Shown here: positions 22,825 to 35,960 of the stretch, one piece after another
How positions within the stretch are numbered: the stretch's first letter is position 1
Layout of the letters: each line of letters opens with the position of its first letter
DNA from: Hofstenia miamia
Lineage: Eukaryota > Xenacoelomorpha > Acoela
Direction: 5' to 3'
Length of the DNA: 64,000 nt
NCBI GenBank assembly: GCA_004352715.1
Contig: SCFE01000085.1
Location: forward strand, 251,813 to 315,812
Notes under the pieces: generated by a model
What the model saw: the letters and a program-made list of their open reading frames with translations, nothing else
Database searches by the model: none
Told to the model about the DNA's origin: nothing
Position numbers and translations under genes: made by a program

Positions 22825-25800
22825 AAACACCTACCATGACAGATTGGGCGTTAAATATCCTCTCCATCTGGATAATTCCAAGGTGCCCTCTCTTGTGAAC
22901 TTTTCAGATAGGGTCACATTTGAAATATTCTGGAATCACCAAGCGATTGTTGCGACTTTTCGTGAATAGGAGCCCTTGTTGGTTTAATTTCCAGTGATAT
23001 CATTTATAATAGCAATTAGCGACAGAACTTATCAGATGAAGAGGGTTTTTCAGTCATTGAATGATATTGCATAGCACTTTATCATGTTGTTGTTGCTGGA
23101 TTATTTCTTGCTTGGTGATTTCCTCTTTCACCATGATGGGTAATATTGCTTTTCCTTGCCTGTCAGCATTGGTTTCAAGAAGAAGATTGTATTTGGTTAA
23201 GCATGTGCTGGCATCACAGTCAACTATGAAATCTTTGGAATAGTCTGGAATGCTTAATCTCAGTATTTTCTTAAGTTGCTTTTTACTCTCTCTAAATCTT
23301 GTTCAGAGCAAGTCCACTTGAAATTGGCGCTTTTCTTTAGTAGTTGAGAGATATTCTTAGCTTTTCAGTAAGTTTGGGGATAAACATCCCATAATAATTC
23401 AAAAACTCCATCAGCCTCTGGATGTCCTTCTTGGTTTTCAGAGTTTAGATTTTTTCAAGAATGTCTTTTGCATTATTCTTGATTGAGATTTTTCTGGGTT
23501 CAATCACCCTTCCAAGAAAGGTCACTTTTGTTTGGCCAAGTGCACACTTGTTTCCATTGACTTTAAGTCCCACTTTATTTAATAGTTCCAACTTTTAGCT
23601 GAGTTTATCAAGATGTACTTCAAACATGTGGCTGGCCACAAGGATGTCATCAATATAAGTGGAGATGCCTTGCTCCAATATGCTTGTCTTGTTTTTCAGT
23701 GCGTTAGTGATGTATTGCTGGAAAGTGGTGTTGGCATTTCACAGCCTGAAAGCCTTGTATTTCCATTCATATAACACATACTGGGTAATATAAGCAGTTT
23801 TCTGTATGTTGGATGGCTGCATAGGCACCTGCCAATATGCATTGCAGAGGTCAAGACATGAAAAGATTTTATAACAGATTGTGTCATACAAAAGATCTTT
23901 TATTCATAGTTAGGGATATGCGTCCTTAATGGTGATGTCATCCAGCTTGGGAAAGTCTATACACAGGCAGTATTTGTCTCCTTGCTTTATAAATACAGTG
24001 GGTGTGGCATATGGGCTATTGCTGCCTTGGATGATTCCAATTTTGATGATGTCACTTAAAATTTTCTTGTATTCACTATTTAGATTTTCAGAGACTCTTC
24101 TGACAGGTATACAGATTGGCCTGTCATGTTTAGTTTTGATAGATTGCTCCTCCCCTATGGCTTGTCCTATGCTAATAGGGCTGTAATTAAAGACTTCACT
24201 CTGCCTGTCCAGCAGATGAATTAGAGATTTTCATTCCACAGCATCTAAATGTTGATGTCAGCAGAGATTGTCGGGATCCTGATGGCATTTGGTGGCTCAT
24301 GGATGTCATGGATGGCTGTGAAAATTGGTATACATGATGTAGCAACATTCTCCACCTGAACTGGTATGGTAATAATCTCAATGTGCTTGTGATCAAGGAA
24401 ATGGGAAATTGAGAACTGTTAAGGATGATGACACAAGTCTTCCCATGTTTGATGTGGCACAAGTCCAGCAAGAAATTTATTCCTTTATGATATCCACCTT
24501 TTTGTATTGTGATCATAACATCCCCATTATATTGGCTTTCAGTGTACACAGTTGTCCTTTTCCAGTGCTGAGACTCTATGATGATGGAGACAGTGGGTTT
24601 GAAAAACATTTCTTGTTTGGGGATCACTGTCAGCTGGCTGGAAATTTTGCTGGCTCCGATTGAGCTGGTATTGCTCCCATAATCAATGAAAATCACTGCC
24701 CAAAATGATGTTATATGGTAGTGGTTGGTGAGAGGTGTCAACAATGACCAGATCTACATGAAATTTTTTTTTTGTTAATTCTTAGCTCAACATTGCAGAC
24801 AAATCCTTTTAGAGAAATGTTATTTCCTGATGTGTCTATTAGACGAATTGCAAAGGGATCTAGTATGTCCTGACTCATGCATAGGGTCTTGCAGCACTCA
24901 TTACTGATGATAGATGCAGACACTCTGGTGCCCATGGTAGTGTGTACTATACTTCCATTATCTCAACAGGTATTATGTTTTTTTTCACATCATACTAGTG
25001 ATTATGAAAACATCCTGCTCTTGGTTTTAGGAGGCAGCAATCTGGGTAGTTTAAATCATCAATGAGATCATCAGGTTCAGAGGGTGGACTTCCTGTTTCA
25101 GATTCATCAATCAAGAATCCATTTCCATCTGCTATGATTTTGATGGAGGCACTGCAAATGTTCTTGAGGTGGCCTTCTGGCCACATCAGTAACATTGTAC
25201 AGTGGAGGCTTTGAGTTTCTTTTAAGGGAGATAGTCCCCACTCAGTAAGGATTCTTTACCAATAAATTTACCAGGCTCAGTTTTGATTTTCACTTCTCAA
25301 GCATCTTTGTTGAATTTGACTAGAGCTTGGTATAAGGTACACCATACTTATAGCTTTCTTCATTATTACATGGAGATCATCCTTGGAGTTGTATTTCAGC
25401 TCAAGGTGGCTGTGAATGTTGTAGGGAAATCCTCAGCAAATGTAGGAGAAAAGATTGTTGATGAGAATACCCTGGAGAAAATTTGCTTAACTGGAACAAC
25501 CTTTCAACTTCAGTGATAGAATTTCTTACATTCTCTCCATTCTTGAATGACATTTCACACAACCGTGTTTATATTGGTTTTTGATGTGAGGAGCATTTTA
25601 ATGATCTTCCATGTATCCAATCAATAGTTAGTAGTCAGTTTTTGTTTCTTGGACCAGCATCATATAGTGAACTGGACAACAGCAGTATCTTGAGTAGTGC
25701 AGTATTGCTTCATTGTAAGCTTGAAGAGGAAAAACCATTCATTGAATGATTGGGAGATCTCATTGATTATGCCTGTAAACTTAGGCAAGACAGAGTGCTG

Positions 25801-26106
25801 GTTGAAATATTAATTGCTGTTGGGCTCAGAAGAGAAGATCAACCAAGTAAACTGAGGCCAGCCAGTTGTCACAGACCCAATTGGAGTACGCAGATAGCTG
25901 AGTCCAGACATGAATTATTCACACAAAGTAGGTATAACAGTGGTGTTAACAGGTGATATAAGAAGAAATGTTTCATTCAGAGGGCACAGTCCTTCTTGGT
26001 GATTGGGAGTGGCCACAGTGGCTAAAGTAGACACAGGTGTTAAGGCAGACTGTGTAAATGTTGGGTTGCAACTTACAGCAGGAGTGACTGGTGAGGCAGA
26101 CTTAGG
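22825..26106 (-). mobile_element. Ty3/gypsy retrotransposon, nucleocapsid-to-integrase part
   Basis: Reading on the minus strand from 26106 downward: a Pro/Thr-rich gag segment (to about 25915), a CCHC zinc knuckle at 25194-25154 with a one-base shift, and a protease region at about 24960-24690 that keeps ILGSDF although its catalytic DTG is not seen. Next comes reverse transcriptase at about 24150-23300 with CIDFPKLDDITIKDAYP and YIDDILVAS (23657-23640), then RNase H with DCDAST near 23210. The integrase zinc-binding part with GHLG near 22890 comes last. The integrase core and 3' LTR are absent, so the element is truncated near 22825. Frames are broken many times. The gag 5' part lies beyond the inserted Polinton at 39964-40410. 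Confidence 0.85.
26101..26106. repeat. 6-bp target-site duplication, left (CTTAGG)
   Basis: CTTAGG directly precedes the left terminal inverted repeat and recurs at 39958-39963 directly after the right one. Six base pairs is the usual Polinton/Maverick duplication length. Confidence 0.93.
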
Positions 26107-26617
26107 AGTAGTTACACAGGGTACCATGAGAGATCACTAACTCAGATTCTGATTGGTCTAGAGCTGGGTTCATAACACCTATTCTGATTGATTGAGTGTG
26201 AGGTCATGGATAATGGCAGAATGGTTTTAGTGACTCATCACTTTTTGACAGATCCACTAATGGATTTCAATTAGTAATTCATGACACATTTAATTGATTT
26301 TCATGGTGATTCATTTACATGTTGGTGTCAATTTACATTTACATACATTTTTTGGTGTAATGTTTTATATGACTAATTTTATTTTGTTAATATACATGGC
26401 TATATCACACTTGCTTGCATACATTACATTGCATTTTGTTAATATTCCTCATTATCACACACTATGCTTTGCTTTTTCCATGATTTCAGATGATTGCATG
26501 TACAATGTAATTTGGGAAAACTTTCAAAAAACTGCATTTCACCTTTCAAAATTTCTTGTTAACACATTTATTATATAATGTTTTTTCAACCAATGAATAT
26601 TTTTCATAATGTTGATA
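26107..26617 (+). repeat. Polinton left terminal inverted repeat
   Basis: It starts AGTAGTTACACAGGGTACC and aligns with the reverse complement of 39455-39957 to about CAACCAATGAATATTTT, with scattered mismatches. A 94-codon frame at 26294-26578 has an inverted counterpart at 39588-39770; it is hydrophobic and probably only reflects the repeat. Confidence 0.92.
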
Positions 26618-27783
26618 GCTTGCAAGTACAATGTTTAAATTGCTTTTTGTGAATTTTTTTTCAAAAAGCCTTCACATCATTTTCAAAACACACTATTTCA
26701 TTTACGAAAACAACATTTTTGTTTCCAAGCAAACAAACTATTTTAACCCATTTTTCAATAATTCACATGGAAAATATTTAATGAGGAAATTAAAAAAAAA
26801 GAGAATTGATAACAATAAAATGTTTAAAATTTTTATAGACAATAGTAAAAAATGCATTCTCTAGTTTACTTGTTAAAAACAAATTTCATCAATTTCCAAA
26901 TATGAAAACCAGATATTTAAGCAGGCATGGTAAAACCCACATTTTTAAGACAAGACAAAAATGTAATTTATTCCACACTTTGATTATAATAATTGTATAT
27001 CACACACTATTAAATTTGTCTATTATATTAGTTTATACTCACCAATGTTGATGTGAGTTCATATATTGTCATCAACCACTGTCTTCATTTCCCATGAACT
27101 GATAATTTTTGACAAGGATTGTTCATCTGATGGGAGAGTCGAGAATCACAAAATGCCCAATAAAATATATTTAAGCATTGGTATAAGAGTTATGCATCCA
27201 CAAAATTAAATTGGGAATAATTATGCAATGTGCATATGCAAATAATAATCAAGATCTTTTAGACACTCTCTTTTGATGAAATATTTAAATATCAAATTAA
27301 CACAGTATTATTGTAAGTCAGAGAAATTGATATATTAAAGAATAAAAAGGGTAATACATTCAATGATTGATTTAATTGCCTCCTATGATTAACACTGGTG
27401 TAATTCAATGTCTGCTTTCTCCACTGAGCATAATACATTGAGATCTGAGATAACTGGCTTTAAACTGTAAGAATTTGGAGGGGCAATGCATAAGGTGGTT
27501 ATCTGCTAACACCCTTGCAAATACATAGAGAATACACAAGAATACTAAATAACATTTAAAATCAAAATCACATTAAATTGTATCACCTCATTTTGAGCAA
27601 GTAATTATTGGAGATTGTTTTATATGATGGGAACAATTCTTCTTCTGGTAGAAAAACAATAGAATAAATGTTTTAAACCAAATCATCAGTGATGGCAAAC
27701 ATTTGCATAGTTGGCAAAACTAAATAAACCTTAGCAAAATATATAATTAATTTCTTTTACTGTATTTATTGTATGAATTTGTT

Positions 27784-28495
27784 AGTGTCAAAGAGGCATT
27801 CTTTCATCAGTTGATGATGGAAAACTTTTGTGGAATTTTTCACATGGAGGCATTCTTTTTTCATTCTAATGTGGGGATATTCTTCAATCAATAAACTGTA
27901 GAAAAATCATAAATAGTAGCAGACAGAGCTAAATATGGTTGTTAATTTATTACATGTGTAAAATGCACATAAACTTGTTATTGGAGGGATTTTACATAGA
28001 GAGGCATTCTTTTTTTCATTCTAATGTGGAGGTATTCTCCAATCAATAAACTGCAGAAAATCATAATTATTGGCAGACAGAGCTAAATGTAGTTGTCAAT
28101 TTATCACATGTGTAAAACTTACATACACATGTTGTTGGAGGCATTTACATAGAGAGGCATCTTTTTCATTCAATACAACTGGACATTGTAAAATGGTGAC
28201 AAATGGAGCTAAATATTTTCATTAATTTTATTATTACATACATTTTTGTGAAGGAATTTTCACATGGAGGCATTCTTTTTTCATTCTAACATGGAGACAT
28301 TCTTCAATCAATAAACTGCAGAAAATCATAATTAGTGGCAGACAGAGCTAAGCATGGTTGTTAATTTATCACATGTGTAAAACTTACATACACCTGTTGT
28401 TGGAGGCATTTACATAGAGAGGCATCTTTTTCATTCAATACAACTGGACATTGTAAAATGGTGATAGATGAACCTAAATATTTTCATTAATTTAA
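27784..28495. repeat. tandem repeat array inside the Polinton, unit ~155 bp
   Basis: Units begin with a variant of CATGGAGGCATTCTTTTTTC near 27842, 27995, 28150, 28261 and 28415. Each carries AATCAATAAACTGCAGAAAA, GGCAGACAGAGCTAA and CACATGTGTAAAA blocks. One unit is shortened to about 110 bp, giving a higher-order pattern near 265 bp. I see no coding sequence. The stretch 26618-27783 before it also shows no recognisable gene. Confidence 0.75.
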
Positions 28496-28829
28496 CCCAG
28501 AGGTGGACTTTGCACAAATGTATGGATGAATGAATAAAGGGAAATGCAATGTATGGAAAAGATGAAAATTATTTACAACATCTAAGCAAGTAAAACATTG
28601 CTAACAATAAATTCAACAATTTCATTTACCATATACAGAAACTTGGAGCAACTACAGAGGCAGAGAGAGAGATGGCAGAGGCAATTCACTATCACGGATC
28701 TAGGAAATAATTGTTAAATTTGTGTGCAAAATAATTTTCATATACCTAAATGAGGTCATTTGTTGTTACTGCTTGTAGAGGGTTCATTTATAGAGCACTT
28801 AATCAAAGATTGTGGAATATCTAAATAGA

Positions 28830-31470
28830 AAATTAGTCAAATACATGTAAATTCGGTCTATACCTTTATGACCATATGGCAAGTTTTGGTAATGATCCAC
28901 CAGATATCTCTTATCATCATATGGTGTTAGCGCCACTTTGTTCATCCTCTCAATAGAGATATCATGGTTGTGACTGTGAATCATTACTATTTCTCACTGC
29001 AGAATTTCTTCACCATCCAAAATGCATTTGAAGATATCAAAATTCAATGTATTTTTCACAATAACTGTAACTCCTTTTGCACTAGATTTAAGGTTGACCC
29101 CCACTATTTGCACATATATATTGGATGGCTGACGTCATGCATGTACTTTCACCATCTGTCTTAGTATTTCACTAGCCAGCTCACCCTTCACCTTTAGATA
29201 AATTTTCTAATTTGCCTCACTAAACAACAATGATTCTTTCAGATAATCTTAAACGTCAAAATTTCTCGCATTGCCATTAATTTACAATTTTTAGTTTTAC
29301 TCTTTATTTTATATAATAGGGAAATTTGATTCTTAAGCACCTCCTTCATAAAATCATAGTGGAATCAAAACATTTGTAATTAGGACACATCTAAAATAGT
29401 TTGAACAATATAATTTGGTTTTGTCCACTTGATCTCTTTATACCATAACATGACCTTCACTAGATTTTCAGAAATTATATTAAATGACTTAAATTCAGGT
29501 TTCTTAATTAATTTTTTGGCAGCCCCCTAATTACATCAATGTAGGGCTTTAAAAATTGTAATTGCTGGAACTGCAATGCTTTGTGGAATTTTGTCACTTT
29601 TAGACCCTGTGCAATATAAAATTTGAGAACTTCATAATGTACTACATATTCTTTTTTATTGAAAAATGTTTGCATTAATTTTGGTACTTTTCCCATCTTT
29701 AAATTTAACGTGGTTATTATATGTTTTTGAATGGTGACAACAATTCATCACCCACACACACATTTTATGTGGCGCTAACAGATAATCAGAGTGTTCTCCA
29801 TGCAGATGTGATGGATAATGAATGTTGACCATTACCAGGAAACCTCTGTCTGCATTTGACGGGGTAGCAAGTATATTTTCCAGACTCTCATCTTTCCAGC
29901 ATAGGCCTCCAGTGGGTAAAAACTCACACATGGAAGCTCCATATAGACTGTTCATATCAAGGAAGATTGAATATTTGGAGTCTTTCCCACTGTTGTAACC
30001 CTCCACCATTGGGTTATTTGCTTTAAAATAACAACTTGAATAAATGATGGACATGCCTCCTCAAATTCCATTTTCAATAAATTCCAGCTGATCCAAATTG
30101 ACAATGGGGTCCAATGACGTCTGCATGTATTTCAGCATTGTGTTCCAGCTATAATTTGAAATTGTGAAGAAGTGCACAGGGTCTAGCTTGTATGTTTCAA
30201 TGCTCTCCAATCTAAATTCTCTAATTACATCACCAAGTAAGAGGGTGTCTGCCTCCAAATAATTACTATGGTAGTATTTCAGTGCTTGACAGCCTCCTTT
30301 TACCCAGGTATGTTCCTGCTCAAAGTCCAGTTCTTCCTGCATTAGAGATGTTTCCCCAGTTAATTGGTTCTTCCAGTGGACCAAGTCTGGAAGCTGTGTA
30401 TAGTTAAATTTCTCAAAACTATCTAAATAATCATAACATAGCACCCCTTTGCCTCTGCTGAATGCCTCTGCCTTTTCATCATTCATGCCTGTCTGTAAAA
30501 ATTTATAATTATCACTGCCAATGTTCTTTGTTAGGTTGGAGAGACTCTCTGTTATAAAATGATAAGAGACTAGAAATCTTAATTCTTCATACAAACATTT
30601 ACTAACACCATTTTTATCTTTATAATATTGTACAGGAATTGATAAACTAAGTGACAACATGTTTTCACTAGTGCAGGGAATACAACTTAATTTTTCGACT
30701 TCCTTCAATTTTAAAGTTTTTAATAAAATATGGAAGTCATAATGGGAAGTGTTATGTGCAAATATGGGGGTGAAATTGGGTGATCTATGCAAAATATTAC
30801 AGTCACTATGGGCAGTGCCTCTAATTTTACCACTAAAGTTGCCTCAAATGGTTTTTTGCAAAATACGCAGGATGTTGCATTCACCATCATTCTTGTTCAT
30901 TCACCATGTGTAATTTGAAGTGTGTGATTCTTCTGCTTAGCCTCAAATGACTCATGTGCAATGTTTCTAATGCATTGCCACACCTCTGTTAGACATTCCT
31001 TGCTTGAAAAAACTCTGGAGGAAAGCAGCTCCTTCTCTGTCATTGTTGCAATGCATATGCCTGAGGGTTTCTGCTTTACTTCTTGTGCATTGTATAACTG
31101 AAGAATTAGGTAAGGGACCATAAACCTTTTCAGAAATCATTTCTATATCAAATGTGGCCATTAATGGTAAATAGTTTTTTGCTTTATAATTTCTAAACTC
31201 AATTTTTTCTGACTGACTGGGGAACGTAATTTCCAGTTCAGCAGATCCACTACATTTTTTCTGATGCTTTGCCAAATTTTCTTCCATCTTAAAACAAGAC
31301 AAACATTTTGGACATTGCATACCCTTATGAGTGTTCTCGAAAAATTTTAGGCAGGCATTTAAATTCATTATGGCCACATAATGGCTATTTCCATCTCCTT
31401 CAATTATCATCAAATTTGCATTTTTCTCATAGTCCTTCTCTAATAATAAAAGTGTTTGAATTCAGACAAC
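28830..31470 (-). pseudogene. Polinton protein-primed DNA polymerase B, decayed
   Basis: Minus-strand segments in order: an N-terminal zinc-finger-like block (CPKCLSCFKMEENLAKHQKKC), the exonuclease I motif ATFDIE near 31145, the exonuclease II region HNTSHYDFHILLKTL (30061-30792), the polymerase A region LDMNSLYGASMCEFLPTGG (29656-30054), KEYVVHYEVLKFYIAQGLK (29508-29696), LDVS...FHYDFM near 29370, and the C-terminal KVALTPYDDKRYL (28799-28984). The family copies DNA from a protein primer. Stops and shifts break the frame many times. The sequence runs from FHYDFMKEVLKNQI straight into SLLYKI, so the expected catalytic DTD is absent, apparently through a small in-frame loss. This copy cannot make an active polymerase. 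Confidence 0.9.
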
Positions 31471-31479
31471 ATCAAGTGA

Positions 31480-32250
31480 AAAGTTAGCATTCAAAAAGCT
31501 CTTGAATTTCTAAAAATTAGAATTGGGCATTACTTACCAATCACCCTGTTTTTAAAGAGTAGTATGCATTGGAAAAAAAGTATTTACATTGATGACAGCT
31601 TGCTCATTCCAAAAACACACTAATTTTTTTTCATCACAAATATGTATAACAACATTATAGGTGAAAATGGCAATGCATTGTAATTGATAATAACCAGATA
31701 AAAAATCATATAAAATGCACACATTATTTTAAAACAAAATTAGATTAAGCTAAATATATAACTGATAACACCTCATATTTTTTAAAACTCTATTAAATAA
31801 AATTATGTTTTACTAAATAAATAACATCTCAATCACCCTAAAAAATTTAGGTGTTAGATAAAAAATTGACAGTGTAATGTAAAATAGATATTTACACATG
31901 CACATGTAATATTAAACAATCAATAAAAAATCAGATAATACACATGCATGTTTAAATGAAATTACATTTTTAACAAATAAACAAGTTTTGACATTCTGTA
32001 AGAGTGTGGATTTAGAATTCCATAAATAATAAAACACACACCTGTGTAATTTTTAAGATTTGTTCTAGTATCAGCAATAAAATTTGAAAAATACATCTGC
32101 AAAGTTTTAAAATCTCATTAATTAAAAATCAGTAATTCTTTTATTTTTAAAAAATATATAATGGCTAGGAAATAGCCCTGTGACAATTAAAATAAATGCA
32201 TTTGAATTAAAAAAACATTGACAAGAGTATTGGATTATTTAAATTGTAAA
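31480..32250. other. no gene recognised (Polinton interior)
   Basis: AT-rich sequence upstream of the polymerase. It may hold decayed polymerase N-terminal sequence, but I see no motif. Confidence 0.4.
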
Positions 32251-32257
32251 AACTCTA

Positions 32258-32917
32258 TTATGTTTTTAAAATGTAAAAGAGGGCAAACACAATTTTCAAA
32301 AATAAGTTTGAGGTGTTGTTTTCAGGTATCATAGTTTTTTGATTTGAAGATGTAGCTGTTTGGTTAATGTTACCAAACCTGTTTTGATTATTGTAACTAG
32401 TCATCATTTGGTTGACTTGACCTTCAAAATTTTGTAACCAGTCATAAAAAATGTCCATAGTTGACAAGACTCTTCCAGAATATTTTCAAAGCTAAAAACA
32501 TTTGTTTAACTCATTTAATAATAGTTTTGTTTTTTAATGAGATGAAAAACACACATTACATATTTTATATTATAATGTGTTGCAACATAAAAAACAGATT
32601 AATAATTTGTTACATTGTATAATAAATATTCTTAGATAATATATTTTACAAAGAATGTCTTACATTGCCTCATCAAAGGAAATTTGTGAATCACTTTTAT
32701 AGAGGTTGTCATTAATAATTTGATCATATTTGGTGTTCCAGCCAGAGAGAAAGTCAGAAACATTAATGAAAGATATTTTACAAGCAGAACATTGAAAACA
32801 AACTAGTTTTATCTGAAGTTGGGATGATAATGAAAAAGGATAATAAAAAATTTTAATGTGGGAGACATTGAGTTTTGATTGGATGGAGAACATCCAATTA
32901 GCAATAAGTAAAATCAA
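32258..32917 (-). CDS. two short Polinton ORFs, possibly spliced
   Basis: An 85-codon frame (32917-32660) contains CFQCSACK and ends FDEAM at a possible GTAAGA donor. A 69-codon frame (32467-32258, starting MSTMDIFYDWLQNFEGQ) is Asn/Gln-rich and ends in a hydrophobic tail, LFLKIVFALFYILKT, like a tail-anchored membrane segment. An alternative acceptor near 32490 would give FENILEESCQL in a different frame. I recognise neither product. The position upstream of the polymerase on the same strand suggests Polinton genes. Confidence 0.35.
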
Positions 32918-32977
32918 TTTGGGAAAACTTTTGCAATAAAGTCAATTTGTGGTACTTAAAAATCTCAAGTAGGTGAG

Positions 32978-33160
32978 TTTACGCAAAAAAGCTTTTAACT
33001 AATTTGATGTTGACAGGTTCTCCAAGAAAAGCTTTTAAAAAATGCTTTTAAAACTTAACTGGTTTTTTTTGCAGGATTATGGTTTTAATATAAAAAGCTT
33101 TTAAAATGTCAACTTTGTGTGAGATGAAAAGCTTCTCTCAAAAAGATTCTGATGTGGTAA
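32978..33160. repeat. cluster of AAAAGCTTTT palindromes
   Basis: AAAAAAGCTTTTAA and near variants recur four or more times, near 32985, 33030, 33095 and 33127. They are followed by two copies of AAAAACCCTGGCTG near 33180 and 33255. Confidence 0.6.
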
Positions 33161-33407
33161 TAAAAAGGTTTTAAATTAAAAAACCCTGGCTGTGACAAAT
33201 TAAAATCTTGTGTCAAAAATATTGCTAATGTGTTTCTAGGCATTTTTTGTAAAAAAACCCTGGCTGGAAATTGTGATAAAATTTAAACATGGTGGTAATT
33301 CTTTTCTTAGCCTGTGTCATGTAAAAAGATTCTCAGCTCTAGTAGTATAGTGTTAAGTAAATTATTAGTACTAAGATAAATACACTACCCAGATCAATTT
33401 AAGGGCT

Positions 33408-33595
33408 AAACAACGTTGTTTTTGGTTGTTATGTGGTTGTTTTATGTGTCAAAAACAATGTTGTTTTAATGTCGAAATGGTACCATTTCATTGGTCGAAA
33501 CAACGTTGTTTCAACAACATCACATTAGGTTGCTTTTTGGTTGTTTTTTATGAATGAAAAAGCAACATTTTGAGGTTGTAACAACGTTGTTTTAT
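33408..33595. repeat. AACAACGTTGTT palindrome array, copy 1
   Basis: The 12-bp palindrome AACAACGTTGTT or a one-base variant occurs about four times within 190 bp, mixed with GGTTGTT units. The same array is at 37267-37455 in the second copy. Subterminal arrays of this kind are often transposase-binding sites; that role is inferred. Confidence 0.7.
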
Positions 33596-34872
33596 GTTGT
33601 CACATGATTGTTTAAGCATTACTATTGTATGCAAAATAAAATTTTATATTACTAAGCAGTTCAAACATTGCTGTTTAAACAAACACAAGCCCAACAAAGG
33701 GCAGACCACTATCTGTGAGATACTGTTAAGCATATTCAATACAAACATTTGTTAAAGATTTAAATGAATGTCTTGCATATAAATGATAACAATGAGCATA
33801 AAAATCTGCCAAATTTAACAAAAATTTAAAAATCTAAAATTAACACTAGTAGCACAATATTGTCAATTAGACGTCCTTTAGTACCAATTTAGGGCCGGCA
33901 AAAAGACGTCAATATCTGTCCGATAAAAGGACACAAAATGGACATGGCGGAAAACTGACAATATTTCGACAAAAAAAGTTACAATATAAATACATAAAGA
34001 AAACAATAATTTAAGTAATGCAGTGCAAGTATATCAACGAATTTTATAAGATATTATATTAAATTAAGCTTGTACAAATTTTCAGAATAAATTCCAATGT
34101 AAAAATTTTAATTGCAAAAAATAATTACGAAAGTAAAATATTTGTACCATCTTCCAATTATACACTAATAGGACTTTGCGAGTTGTGCATAATTGGTGCA
34201 TTATAAAACTATGGAAAATTTGGACAAGCTTTTGTTAAAATAAATTTTAAAAAATGCACTGATATACTCGACTTGCACATATTTAAAGAAACCATTAAAA
34301 CAAAATACAAACTAAATAATAAAAAATTTATTGAAACACTAATGTGAAAGCATCACAAGTCCAATTTACAGTATCTCCATTAGAAATGGTTTTCTCAACA
34401 AATAATAACCAACAAATCATAAGCACAGAACAAATTTATAAAATCCATAATCCGGAAATCATTAAAAACAGTTGAAATTTGAAAAATATATACTGAGACC
34501 ATGAATACAGCATTCAAATTAAGTAAAATCAATTATAATTACCTTAAATTATAGCATGAAGCTGGAAGCATTCATTGCGAAGAATAACTATTCAAAAAGG
34601 GCAAAAACTAAACAAAAAATTCATTAGTCATTTAAAAGATACCATCTTTCCAACAACTTTGAGTTCCATGAAGCTTGAAAGATTGATAATTCTAAAATAA
34701 TGAATTCAAACTAAAATCATTTTTATAGGAATGCTAATGCTGTGGTCAGTATATCTATACATTGAAAAAAAATATTGACATGAAATTTAATAGAAAGCAA
34801 TATAAAAAGAAACTATGCACTGTCTGAACTATTTAATGTGTTCATTACTGTAAATTTTTTAAGACCCGGGCC

Positions 34873-35960
34873 TCAATCAACAGCGCTTTTGAAATACCTT
34901 CTACATGCATCTTTAATGACTTCATCGGTGGCATCGGAAGTGGTCCTGTTCATTCGAAAAGCATCTAAAAGTGGTAAGCATTGTATGAGTACAATCTAAA
35001 TTTTTCGAAAATGCATAAAATTAAAATATTTGTTACACAACAATGTGTAAATTTATGTGGTGACAGAGAAAAACTCACTTGCAAGGACGTTATAAAGTGG
35101 ACTTTTTAAGAATGCGATCTTGCCATGCACCCCTGTATTGTTTATCCTTAAACAAATATTAGGTGAAATCAAAGTGCTTAACATTGAATTCACGGACGGA
35201 TTTGATAGGGCTTTTCCTTTTAAAGACAGATGGCGCGACTAAATATTGTTAGCAATTTAAATCAGAAACAGTTAATACCAAACGTTCCGCTTTTGATTTT
35301 GAAAGACTAGCATCAATAAATTCGTTTATTGTTTGTAGCAGAAGCTGCAAAGAGTTTTCAAGAGAAGAAACATCATCATTCGTCAATCATGATGAACTAG
35401 GTGCTTGCATCGCCAACACACTAATGGACTCACGAATTTTAGCCAATTCACGATGAATTGCTTTTAGTTGTACTAAATATAAATTTTACATAATTTAGAA
35501 TGCATTGTAGTTTAAACTCGTTTATATATATTACTTAGATTAATTCAAACATAATATTTTCAAAATTATACAATAAAATTTTGCAACCTGCACAACAATT
35601 GCAATTTGACGTTGCCACACTAGATGAAGCAAAGAACTACTTCTGAAAGGTTGTAGCTGATGTGGTCCAAGTTAAATAGCAACAAATGAAAAGTTTTAAA
35701 AAACAACCATTAGTGATTCAAGGTCACCTTTAACTTTGGCATCTGCAGGCGTTTTTCAAAAATCGACGATTTAGATGCAGTCTAAATAAAAATTGAATAA
35801 AATGTATTATTAAATTTTCAAACCAAGGGTGTTTCAACACTAGGAACAAAATTGTCTACAGAGGAGTTCGCTGGATCAATATTAACAGAATCAATGAAGG
35901 TTGCAGATGGCTTCCAACACCTCATTTTTGAAGGAGAGGGCTAGTGAATTCCACTCGGCT
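34873..35960 (-). pseudogene. spliced transposon gene, DUF4806-like C-terminus
   Basis: Reading from the 36004 gap downward: an exon with KPSATFIDSVNIDPANSS near 35920-35830, an exon with SSIFEKRLQMPKLK near 35780-35725, then 35472-35279 (KAIHRELAKIRESISVL, coiled-coil-like; then LTNDDVSSLENSLQ), 35238-35079 (LISPNICLRINNTGVHGKIA) and 34964-34873 (DATDEVIKDACRRYFKSAVD, stop). The last three join in matching phase (0, then 1). One intron is only 40 nt (35239-35278). One in-frame TGA after APSSS breaks exon 35472-35279. The layout resembles DUF4806, a domain common in transposon-linked proteins; this is an inference from pattern. The 5' part is lost in the gap. Confidence 0.5.

Noticed and set aside
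24196-24744. 182-codon minus-strand frame as a separate gene
   Set aside because: It is an out-of-frame stretch within the decayed gypsy pol, between protease and reverse transcriptase.
26294-26578. Hydrophobic 94-codon frame as a membrane protein gene
   Set aside because: It lies wholly in the Polinton inverted repeat. Its counterpart at 39588-39770 is truncated, so it is probably a chance frame in AT-rich repeat DNA.
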